A DNA stretch of 64,000 nt, taken from NCBI RefSeq assembly GCF_003115845.1, contig NZ_KZ819025.1, positions 245,640 to 309,639 on the forward strand, written 5' to 3'. Source of the DNA: Brenneria roseae subsp. roseae (GTDB lineage: Bacteria; Pseudomonadota; Gammaproteobacteria; Enterobacterales; Enterobacteriaceae). How positions within the stretch are numbered: position 1 is the first letter of the stretch; each line of letters starts with the position of its first letter. Position numbers and translations under genes: made by a program. Shown here piece by piece: positions 57,544-64,000 of this stretch. Under the pieces are notes generated by a model. The model was not told the origin of the DNA. It worked only from the letters and a program-made list of their open reading frames with translations, and searched no databases.

Positions 57544-59664
57544 TCAGAAATCGACGCTGGCGCGCAGCACCACCTGCCGCGGCTCGCCAACGGCGATGCG
57601 CAGGTTATTGCCGCTGGACGGATAATAGGTTTTATCAAACAGATTTTTCACGTTGATCTGCCATTTCACCTTATAGCCGTTAAGCGGCAGGCTATAGGCC
57701 ACAAACGCATCGGCCACCGTGTAATCATCCAGATAGAAACTGTTTGCCGCGTCACCCGCGCGGCGGCTCACATAACGCGCGCCTGCGCCGGCGCGCAGGT
57801 CATCGCCGGCAGCCAGACCAATATTGCCGAAATCCTGTGTCAGGAATAAAGACGCCGTATGACGAGCCGCATTCGGCATTCTGTTGCCGTTATTGCCTGG
57901 ATCGGCAGTCACGCGGGCATCGGTATAGGCATAGGAACCGATCAGGCTCAGCGAATCGGTCAGCTTCCCGGCCAGATCCAGTTCCACGCCCTGTGAACGG
58001 ACTTTACCCGCGGTACGGGTCACCGTTTCTCCGTTGAGGGTTTCGTTGACCATCACATTGCGCTTTTCAATGTCAAATAAGGCCAGATTCCCGGTAATCC
58101 GGTTGGGCAGATCGAGCTTGGCGCCAATCTCGTAAGCTGTGCCAATTTCCGGCGGTAGCGCGCCAATTTGCGTCGCAATAGATGAGTTGGGCTTAAACGA
58201 TTCGCTGTAGCTGGCATAGAGGGAAGAATAGTCGGTCAGGCTGTAAATAATCCCGGCCCGCGGTACCAGACGATGGTATGAACTGTCTGTCGCGGTAACA
58301 AATGGGCGGCCTTTGCCCGCCATAACGTCAAAGCTGTCATAGCGTAAGCCGCCCAGCAACTGCCAGCGATCGTTCAGGCGAATCACGTCCTGCATAAAGA
58401 AGCCGGTGCTGTCGATATTTTCCCGCTGGTCGCTGTCGGCGGCGCTGACGTTGGTCGATGCGGGTTGTTGTCCATAGACCGGGTCATAGACGTTGAAGTT
58501 TGAGCTGGCGGTCCCGCGGATCATATCGCCACGGTAGGTTCGATCGGCTTCGTAATCAAAACCAAACAGCAACTGATGATTGATGCGCCCCCAGTCGATA
58601 TCACCATTTAATGTAAGCTGCACCACCTGCGTCTGGGCATGAGCATCGGCGGTTGCGTCTGGCTGACGCCTCAGTACGCCGGTATCGGGGTTATACGCCG
58701 TTGCCCGCGCCTGATTGTCGCTGTACCGGTTGCGGTTATAAGAATAGGTCAGGCTGCTTTTCCAACGATCGGTCAGATTGCGATCCACCTGCATGGTGAT
58801 GCTGTCCTGATCGCCGCGGGTAGCGTTGTAGTGCTCGTCGAAGCGGCGTTTGCGCGGCGTATTTACCGGCTTACCGGTATTGGTGTCGAGCACGGTGCCG
58901 CGGTCAAACGGCGTCAGGTATTCCATATGTTCGTATGCCACCCGCACGGTGGTGTCTTCACCGTACCACATCAGCGATGGGGCGATGGTGGTCTGGCGGT
59001 TGCGGCCAAAATTACGCCAATAGTCGGTTTCATCATGATCGACCACCATACGATAGGCCAGCCCGGAAGCCCCCAACGGCCCGGTGACATCCAACTGACC
59101 GCCGCCGCCGTTAAAGCTGCTGCCCCAGCCTTCAATATGGGTCTTCTGTTCCAGCTCCGGTTTTTTACTGACGATATTGATTACGCCACCGGGTTCACCC
59201 ATGCCATACAGCATGGAGGCCGGGCCTTTCAGCACCTCCACGCGATCGCTGGTGGGGGTGAAATTACGGGCCTGAATGGAGCGGACGCCGTCACGAAAGA
59301 TGGAGCCGTCGCGGTTGTCGCCAAAGCCGCGTTTGATGAGCGCATCCTGCGTGCCGCCGAGCGTATTGGATTGGGTAATCCCGCTGACGTTATATAAGGC
59401 TTCATCAATGTTCCGTACCGCGCGATCCTCAATGACCTGAGCCGGGACGACGTTGACCGCCTGCGGCACATCCAGCAGCCGGCTTTCGGTACGGGTGCCG
59501 GTGGTGGTTTTATGCGGCTGATAGCCCGTTTCGGTTTCAGCCTGTTCCACCGTGGTTGCGGTGACCTCCAGCGTGTCGTTTTGGGCGTCGGCGATGGCCG
59601 CCTGAGTTCCAAATGGCAAAAGTACCAGCAACGGCCAACCGTTACGCAGTGTCTTGTTATTCAT
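57544..59664 (-). CDS. TonB-dependent siderophore receptor
   Basis: 706 residues from the ATG at 59664; 31 upstream codons inside the neighbouring gene are rejected. Outer-membrane receptor: a signal peptide of about 30 residues, a TonB-box-like DTLEVTATT, a plug domain with RNIDEALYNVSGI and RGFGDNRDGSIFRDGVR, then a 22-strand barrel ending with terminal Phe (RASVDF). The pattern YSESFKPN and PEIGTAYEIGAKLD is typical of hydroxamate-type receptors (FhuE/FoxA/FcuA group). The ligand is not determinable. It overlaps the binding-protein gene by eight bases. Confidence 0.9.
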   Translation of the reverse strand: MNNKTLRNGWPLLVLLPFGTQAAIADAQNDTLEVTATTVEQAETETGYQPHKTTTGTRTESRLLDVPQAVNVVPAQVIEDRAVRNIDEALYNVSGITQSNTLGGTQDALIKRGFGDNRDGSIFRDGVRSIQARNFTPTSDRVEVLKGPASMLYGMGEPGGVINIVSKKPELEQKTHIEGWGSSFNGGGGQLDVTGPLGASGLAYRMVVDHDETDYWRNFGRNRQTTIAPSLMWYGEDTTVRVAYEHMEYLTPFDRGTVLDTNTGKPVNTPRKRRFDEHYNATRGDQDSITMQVDRNLTDRWKSSLTYSYNRNRYSDNQARATAYNPDTGVLRRQPDATADAHAQTQVVQLTLNGDIDWGRINHQLLFGFDYEADRTYRGDMIRGTASSNFNVYDPVYGQQPASTNVSAADSDQRENIDSTGFFMQDVIRLNDRWQLLGGLRYDSFDVMAGKGRPFVTATDSSYHRLVPRAGIIYSLTDYSSLYASYSESFKPNSSIATQIGALPPEIGTAYEIGAKLDLPNRITGNLALFDIEKRNVMVNETLNGETVTRTAGKVRSQGVELDLAGKLTDSLSLIGSYAYTDARVTADPGNNGNRMPNAARHTASLFLTQDFGNIGLAAGDDLRAGAGARYVSRRAGDAANSFYLDDYTVADAFVAYSLPLNGYKVKWQINVKNLFDKTYYPSSGNNLRIAVGEPRQVVLRASVDF

Positions 59665-60763
59665 GCGAGATCTGACTCCAATAAGTCCCTGAAAAATCGA
59701 TGGGTAAAAATTGCAGGTAAAGTTCTTGTAGTGTGCGTTGCGGATCGATGTCGGCAAACAGGTCGGGATACAGCGCTTTGGCGAACATCTCTACCATCAC
59801 CACGTGATAAGGACTGAGGTAAAAGTTGTGCCACATACTCCAGGCTCGGCCAGTCTGTACGGCCTGAAGGTGAGAAAGAATCGGTTCCTGACGAATCAGG
59901 CTGTTGAAGCTGGTCTGCGCCTGCTGTTTGGTCACCATCGGTCCCAGCATCAGGCTGGAGAAGCGTTTTCCTTCAGGCCCGGCCATTCCGGTGGCGATGT
60001 AGACATCGGGTTTGGCTGCCAGTACGCGTTCCGGGCTGAGTTCGCCGTAGACGCTGTTAATGGCCCCGGCAGCGATGTTTTCACCACCGGCGAACCTCAG
60101 CAAATCGCCAAGATTGCCGCCCACGGCCGTCGTGCAGCAGGTATCGCGGCGCCCAAGGTGCAGGTGCAACATCACGGTGGTTTTTCTACCGTGGTATTGG
60201 GCAATTCGTTCCCCGATCGCCGCCATGTGTTTCTGATAGAAGGCGCTGAAGTCGGCCGCCCGCTGTGGTTGATTCAGAACGTCACCCAGCAGGCGAATAC
60301 TTGGCAGCGTGTTATTAAGCAAATCCACGCGTAAATCGATATAAATCACCGGTACGCCAGCGCGCGCCAGCGTCTGTTCCAACTGGTCTTCGTTTGACGG
60401 GGTTTTTGCCAGGCGCGGTAAAATAACCAGATCGGGTTTTAACGGCAGCAGCGCTTCTGCATTCATGGTCTGCAAACTGCCGTTGCCTAATTGTGGAATC
60501 TGGCCGATCGACGGAAATTTTTCCGTATAGCGTTGCCAGCTCTGCGCATCGTAACGTGACATATCTCCCGGCCAGCCCACCACATTTTTTGCCGGATTAC
60601 CCGGCTCCAGCAGCGCCAGCGTGTAGAGCATGCGGCTTTCGCCGAGGATGATGCGTTGTGGATTGTCGGGGATCTCTACCTGCCGGCCGAGAATATCGGT
60701 AACGGTTTTTGCCGGCGATAACGGGCTAAGGATCGATAGAAAAAAGAGTATGACGATACGCAT
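59657..60763 (-). CDS. Periplasmic iron-siderophore binding protein (class III SBP)
   Basis: 368 residues from the ATG at 60763; an upstream TTG is weaker. The signal peptide is about 23 residues (ILFFLSILSPLSPA). FecB/FepB/BtuF-type fold: ADP... region VTDILGRQVEIPDNPQRIIL, KPDLVILPRL, AVGGNLGDLLRFAGGENIAA and LAAKPDVYIATG. It should hand a ferric siderophore from the receptor to an ABC permease, but no permease or ATPase gene is adjacent. A Fur-like box lies upstream, so the pair is probably iron-regulated. Confidence 0.88.
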   Translation of the reverse strand: MRIVILFFLSILSPLSPAKTVTDILGRQVEIPDNPQRIILGESRMLYTLALLEPGNPAKNVVGWPGDMSRYDAQSWQRYTEKFPSIGQIPQLGNGSLQTMNAEALLPLKPDLVILPRLAKTPSNEDQLEQTLARAGVPVIYIDLRVDLLNNTLPSIRLLGDVLNQPQRAADFSAFYQKHMAAIGERIAQYHGRKTTVMLHLHLGRRDTCCTTAVGGNLGDLLRFAGGENIAAGAINSVYGELSPERVLAAKPDVYIATGMAGPEGKRFSSLMLGPMVTKQQAQTSFNSLIRQEPILSHLQAVQTGRAWSMWHNFYLSPYHVVMVEMFAKALYPDLFADIDPQRTLQELYLQFLPIDFSGTYWSQISHE

Positions 60764-60793
60764 GATTAACTCTGCCAAAAACCGGGCTGCGAA

Positions 60794-60808
60794 GGATAAT
60801 CATTGTTA
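60794..60808 (-). promoter_or_regulatory. Fur-box-like operator
   Basis: The 15-mer GGATAATCATTGTTA fits the 7-1-7 Fur consensus (TGATAAT-N-ATTATCA) at 11 of 14 arm positions. It is 30 bp before the binding-protein start, suitable for iron repression of the receptor operon. Confidence 0.65.
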
Positions 60809-61002
60809 TTTCTATTTTCAACGTACAGCGGGTAGGGTTAATGACCGCGGGTGACAGATATCGTTGCAGATCCGAAAGTTACTGTTAATTAAGTAAATAA
60901 TTAAAGCGGAAGGCGGTAATAAAAAGCCGGAATAATCGTCATGTTACGGATTGCGCTAAGAGAGGAATATTCAATATTGGGCGGGGTAAAAAGCCTTAAG
61001 CG

Positions 61003-61039
61003 AGATGCACATCCATATGATTGGTATGAATGTGCATCT
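61003..61039 (-). terminator. Hairpin after purN
   Basis: AGATGCACAT (61003-61012) pairs perfectly with ATGTGCATCT (61030-61039), with CATA/TATG extending the stem. On the minus strand a five-T run follows after about 15 bases. Likely end of purMN transcripts. Confidence 0.55.
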
Positions 61040-61045
61040 GAGTCA

Positions 61046-61684
61046 TTATTCCGCGGCATAACCCTGAGGGGGAATGCGGATGCCATCAAGCCATGCCTCG
61101 TTTTCACGCATGACCAGACGACCGTTCAGGAACCAATTCACGACCATGGGATAGATAGTGTGTTCCTGCGTTTTTACGCGAGCGGTCAACGTTTCTTCGG
61201 TATCGTCGCTAAAAACCGGTACTTTTGCCTGCAAAATAATCGGTCCGCCATCCAGATCATCCGTTACGAAATGCACGGAGGTGCCATGTACGGCATCGCC
61301 ATTTTCCAGCGCCTTGCGGTGCGTGTGCAGCCCGGGATATTTCGGTAACAGCGATGGGTGGATGTTGAGTATTTTGCCTGCGAACTGCGCGACAAAATCG
61401 GGGCTCAGAATCCGCATATACCCCGCCAGAACAACCAGAGCGGGTTCATACTGTTCAATTTCCTGCGCCATGGCCGCATCATAGGCCGCACGTTCAGGAA
61501 AGGCTTCCGGGCTGATGATATGCGTCGGAATGTCTGCATCCTGCGCAATCTGTAGCCCGTAGGCTTCGGGGTTATTGCTGAATACTGCGGCTATCTTTCC
61601 TTTCATGCGTCCGCGCTTGCCGGCGTCAATCAACGCCTGCAAGTTGCTTCCCTGACCTGATATCAAGACAACGACGTTTTTCAT
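61046..61684 (-). CDS. purN: Phosphoribosylglycinamide formyltransferase PurN
   Basis: 212 residues, the E. coli length. Third step of purine synthesis: transfers formyl from 10-formyl-THF to GAR. Recognised by VLISGQGSNLQALIDA (phosphate loop), AGYMRILSP, the catalytic Asn/His in ILNIHPSLLPKYPGLHTH, and the Asp in FVTDDLDGGPII. The ATG overlaps the purM stop by one base (TGATG), so it is translationally coupled. Confidence 0.96.
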   Translation of the reverse strand: MKNVVVLISGQGSNLQALIDAGKRGRMKGKIAAVFSNNPEAYGLQIAQDADIPTHIISPEAFPERAAYDAAMAQEIEQYEPALVVLAGYMRILSPDFVAQFAGKILNIHPSLLPKYPGLHTHRKALENGDAVHGTSVHFVTDDLDGGPIILQAKVPVFSDDTEETLTARVKTQEHTIYPMVVNWFLNGRLVMRENEAWLDGIRIPPQGYAAE

Positions 61685-62721
61685 CAGTTAATGACCACTG
61701 AGTCTCCGGCATCGGTTTGCGTAATGACGCCGATTTTCCATGCGTTCTCGCCACTGCTGTTCAATAAAGCGATGGCCTCGTCTGCCTGTTCGGTTGGCAA
61801 TACGATGATCATACCAACACCACAGTTAAAAGTACGATACATTTCGTGTCGGCTGACATTACCCGCCTGTTGCAGCCAGTTAAAGACCGCCGGCCATTGC
61901 CAGCTGGATTCATCGATCGTTGCCTGCATACCTTCCGGCAGTACGCGTGGGATATTTTCCCAGAAGCCGCCGCCGGTCAGGTGGGAGATAGCGTGTACGT
62001 CGATTTTTTCAATCAGGGACAGGACTGATTTCACGTAAATCTTGGTCGGAGCCAGCAGATGGTCGGCCAGCGGTTTGCCTTCCAGCATAAACTGCTCTGG
62101 ATTGGTCTGGCTGACTTCAAGAACTTTACGTACCAGCGAATAACCGTTCGAATGCGGCCCGCTGGATGCAAGGGCAATCAGCGTGTCGCCAGATTGTACT
62201 TTGCTGCCATCAATGATTTCGGATTTTTCAACGACGCCAACGCAGAAACCCGCCACGTCATAATCTTCACCGTGGTACATGCCCGGCATTTCGGCCGTTT
62301 CGCCGCCGACCAGCGCGCAGCCAGACTGTTTGCAGCCTTCAGCGATACCGGTAATGACGCTGCTGGCCGTATCCACATCCAGTTTGCCAGTGGCGTAATA
62401 GTCGAGGAAAAACAGCGGCTCGGCACCCTGTACGACCAAATCGTTAACACACATGGCAACCAAATCGATACCGATCGTATTGTGGCGCTTGAGATCCATT
62501 GCCAGACGCAGCTTGGTGCCGACTCCGTCAGTGCCGGAAACCAGAATGGGTTCACGGTATTTTTGCGGTAAGGCGCACAAGGCGCCGAAACCACCCAGAC
62601 CACCCATGACTTCCGGGCGACGGGTCTGTTTCACTACACCTTTGATACGGTCTACCAATGCGTTGCCAGCATCAATATCCACACCTGCGTCTTTATAGCT
62701 GAGAGAGGTTTTGTCGGTCAC
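61684..62721 (-). CDS. purM: Phosphoribosylformylglycinamidine cyclo-ligase PurM
   Basis: 345 residues from the GTG at 62721, exactly the E. coli length; an upstream ATG at 62814 would run through the PurR box and is rejected. GGGGA lies eight bases before the GTG. AIR synthetase, fifth step of purine synthesis: [57 protein letters not shown] and [15 protein letters not shown]. First gene of purMN, regulated by PurR. Confidence 0.97.
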   Translation of the reverse strand: MTDKTSLSYKDAGVDIDAGNALVDRIKGVVKQTRRPEVMGGLGGFGALCALPQKYREPILVSGTDGVGTKLRLAMDLKRHNTIGIDLVAMCVNDLVVQGAEPLFFLDYYATGKLDVDTASSVITGIAEGCKQSGCALVGGETAEMPGMYHGEDYDVAGFCVGVVEKSEIIDGSKVQSGDTLIALASSGPHSNGYSLVRKVLEVSQTNPEQFMLEGKPLADHLLAPTKIYVKSVLSLIEKIDVHAISHLTGGGFWENIPRVLPEGMQATIDESSWQWPAVFNWLQQAGNVSRHEMYRTFNCGVGMIIVLPTEQADEAIALLNSSGENAWKIGVITQTDAGDSVVIN

Positions 62722-62773
62722 TGCGGAGTCCCCACGGAGGTTACATTTTGTGGTTAAAAAATTGAGCGCGCTA

Positions 62774-62802
62774 ATTCTAGCAGTGTGGGCAAACGTTTGC
62801 GA
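62774..62802 (-). promoter_or_regulatory. purM promoter with PurR box
   Basis: The palindrome GCAAACGTTTGC (62789-62800), within GGGCAAACGTTTGCGA, matches the PUR box consensus ACGCAAACGTTTGCGT. A -10 TAGAAT (62779-62774) lies just downstream in the minus direction. PurR with hypoxanthine or guanine would repress purMN. Confidence 0.88.
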
Positions 62803-63006
62803 GTAATGTGTCATCGGCTGTCGGGTTTTTCCTTAATACTCTTCACGTTTTTTAAAGCGGCAGGGAAATGATTTTCCTTTTCTGTCTGCTTCAGACTGGC
62901 GTTGGCGCCTTTTCGCAACGTGCGGCCTATCGGGTGTCGGCAGTAATTTCCTTTATCGGTTGATCTGGATCAGGCTTAATCGTATAGCACTAAGTAAAAA
63001 AAGCGG

Positions 63007-63026
63007 TATAATCCCGCGATTTTTTT
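63007..63026 (+). promoter_or_regulatory. upp promoter with T7 initial transcribed region
   Basis: TATAAT at 63007-63012, then CCCGC, then GATTTTTTT (63018-63026), so transcription should start at the G or A just before seven T. E. coli upp starts at GATTTTTTTT and is regulated by UTP-dependent reiterative transcription through this T-tract. The same mechanism is inferred here. Confidence 0.75.
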
Positions 63027-63027
63027 A

Positions 63028-63157
63028 TGGCGGGCGTGCTGTCCGCCACCCTGCGGGCCGTCACCAGGTGACGTTAAAAAACGCGCCCGGCGTTTTTTAA
63101 GCGGTAGGCTATCCTGCAGGCCGCCGCAAACGGCGTTTAAAAGCGTCTCAGGCGTTT
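63028..63157 (+). repeat. Modular hairpin repeats in the upp leader
   Basis: Stems GGCGG/CCGCC, GTCACC/GGTGAC and AAAAAACGC/GCGTTTTTT (63076-63098), followed by a second degenerate unit about 63 bp on that ends AAAAGCG...GGCGTTTTTT near 63157. The terminator-like stems lie between the upp promoter and the upp start, so they could attenuate the transcript. Same family as at 16.9, 19.3 and 63.9 kb. Confidence 0.75.
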
Positions 63158-63189
63158 TTTGTCCGTCCACTGTCTAGGGGAGAATAATG

Positions 63190-63816
63190 ATGAAGATCGT
63201 CGAGGTGAAACATCCACTCGTCAAACATAAACTTGGTCTGATGCGTGAAACTGATATCAGTACCAAACGTTTTCGTGAGTTGGCTTCGGAGGTCGGAAGT
63301 TTGTTGACCTATGAAGCAACGGCCGATTTAGCCACCGAGAAGGTGACCATTGACGGTTGGTGTGGCCCGGTTGAAGTCGATCAAATCAAAGGCAAAAAAA
63401 TTACCGTGGTGCCTATCCTGCGGGCCGGTTTGGGGATGATGGAAGGCGTGCTGGAAAATGTGCCCAGCGCACGTATCAGCGTTGTCGGTATTTACCGTAA
63501 TGAAGAAACGCTGGAGCCAGTACCGTATTTTCAAAAGCTGGTTTCCAATATCGAAGAGCGTATGGCGCTGGTTGTTGACCCGATGTTGGCAACGGGCGGT
63601 TCAATGATTGCCACGATCGATCTGTTGAAGAAAGCGGGCTGCCAAAATATCAAAGTGCTGGTACTGGTTGCCGCCCCGGAAGGGATCGCCGCGCTGGAGA
63701 AAGCCCACCCGGACGTTGAACTCTATACGGCATCGATCGATAAGGGACTTAACGAGCATGGTTATATCATGCCGGGCCTGGGCGACGCGGGCGATAAAAT
63801 ATTTGGTACCAAATAG
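63190..63816 (+). CDS. upp: Uracil phosphoribosyltransferase
   Basis: 208 residues from the second of two adjacent ATG codons, seven bases from GGGGAG and matching the E. coli length and start [19 protein letters not shown]. Salvages uracil to UMP using PRPP. Markers: [20 protein letters not shown], the PRPP loop [19 protein letters not shown] and the uracil-binding end [18 protein letters not shown]. It is divergent from purM. In E. coli it is followed by uraA; here a terminator and a repeat array follow up to the window edge. Confidence 0.97.
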   Translation: MKIVEVKHPLVKHKLGLMRETDISTKRFRELASEVGSLLTYEATADLATEKVTIDGWCGPVEVDQIKGKKITVVPILRAGLGMMEGVLENVPSARISVVGIYRNEETLEPVPYFQKLVSNIEERMALVVDPMLATGGSMIATIDLLKKAGCQNIKVLVLVAAPEGIAALEKAHPDVELYTASIDKGLNEHGYIMPGLGDAGDKIFGTK

Positions 63817-63823
63817 CAGGCAG

Positions 63824-63848
63824 GCCGACTGATTCAGTCGGCTTTTTT
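63824..63848 (+). terminator. Intrinsic terminator after upp
   Basis: GCCGACTG (63824-63831) and CAGTCGGC (63835-63842), 8-bp perfect stem with a 3-nt loop, then six T. Confidence 0.92.
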
Positions 63849-64000
63849 ATGATGGGCAGTCTCTGCCCATCACCCTTCGGGTCGTCGCAAGCGACGTTGA
63901 AAAACGCCTTTGGCGTTTTTTTATGATGAGCGGTCTCTGCCCGTCGCCCTTTGGGTCGTCGCAAGCGACGTTGAAAAACGCCTTTGGCGTTTTTTTATGA
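63849..64000 (+). repeat. 74-bp tandem modular hairpin repeat, reaching the window end
   Basis: Two nearly identical 74-bp units (63849-63922 and 63923-63996), and the first bases of a third. Each contains GGGCA/TGCCC-type, ACCC/GGGT, CGTCG/CGACG and AAAAACGC/GCGTTTTTTT stems. The units differ at a few bases, mostly in the first stem, where changes are compensated (GGGCA/TGCCC against GCGG...CCGTC). Confidence 0.85.

Noticed and set aside
62722..62814. Upstream ATG start for purM
   Set aside because: It would translate through the PurR box and promoter; GTG 62721 has a ribosome binding site and gives the family length.
62976..63170. 64-codon minus-strand frame in the upp leader
   Set aside because: It is made of hairpin-repeat sequence and lies across the upp promoter.

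Overview
The window is a 64-kb piece of chromosome from a gamma-proteobacterium of the order Enterobacterales. Nearly every long gene has a recognisable Escherichia coli counterpart of almost the same length (ushA, copA/cueR, nrdAB, gyrA, rcsCDB, the men cluster, tesA/ybbAP, purMN, upp). The gene order is not that of E. coli, and the dispersed hairpin repeats fit a plant-associated family such as Pectobacteriaceae (Brenneria/Pectobacterium/Dickeya-like). That family assignment is inference. No rRNA, tRNA, phage, complete insertion sequence or CRISPR array was seen.

Layout. 0.5-6.2 kb: periplasmic nucleotidase ushA, then a pyruvate-uptake operon btsT-yjiX-yjiA with a well-matched BtsR operator. 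6.2-12.5 kb: ybaK, ybaP, the copper pair copA/cueR (divergent, with a CueR-type 19-bp-spacer promoter) and nfeD-qmcA. 12.8-17.9 kb: an accessory cluster with an ABC importer (ATPase, permease, binding protein), an amidase-signature hydrolase, and a MerR-type DNA-binding domain fused to an isochorismatase-fold domain that has lost its catalytic Cys and Lys. This is the best candidate for an undescribed regulatory system. 17.9-33.6 kb: yfaE-nrdB-nrdA, ubiG, gyrA, and the Rcs phosphorelay (rcsC, rcsB, rcsD) with an MFS gene directly in front of rcsD. 34.6-43.9 kb: menaquinone operon menFDHBCE, then yfaZ and yfaY. 44.1-51.0 kb: copC-copD, ybbN, ybbO, tesA and the ABC pair ybbA-ybbP. 51.4-57.4 kb: speG, then an operon of IclR regulator, YagE-like aldolase, YagF-like dehydratase and GntP-type permease, a plausible sugar-acid catabolic unit. 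57.5-60.8 kb: a TonB-dependent siderophore receptor and a periplasmic binding protein behind a Fur-like box. 61.0-64 kb: purMN with a PurR box, then upp.

Main regulatory findings. (1) copA keeps the programmed -1 frameshift known from E. coli: a CCCAAAA slip site, a -1 stop four nucleotides downstream, and two perfect stems interleaved as an H-type pseudoknot. Here the product would be a two-domain copper chaperone because the gene carries three metal-binding domains. (2) A family of modular triple-hairpin repeats ending in an intrinsic-terminator-like stem occurs at four loci: before the merR-like gene, between nrdA and nrdB, in the upp leader, and in 74-bp tandem copies after upp. (3) An ERIC-like dispersed repeat lies between rcsD and rcsB and supplies the last codons of rcsD; a second copy lies between ybbN and ybbO. 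(4) The upp promoter keeps the G-A-T7 start associated with UTP-dependent reiterative transcription.

The block that is contiguous in E. coli as qmcA-fetAB-ybbN-ybbO-tesA-ybbA-ybbP is split here: about 33 kb, including the men, nrd, gyrA and rcs genes, sits where fetAB would be.
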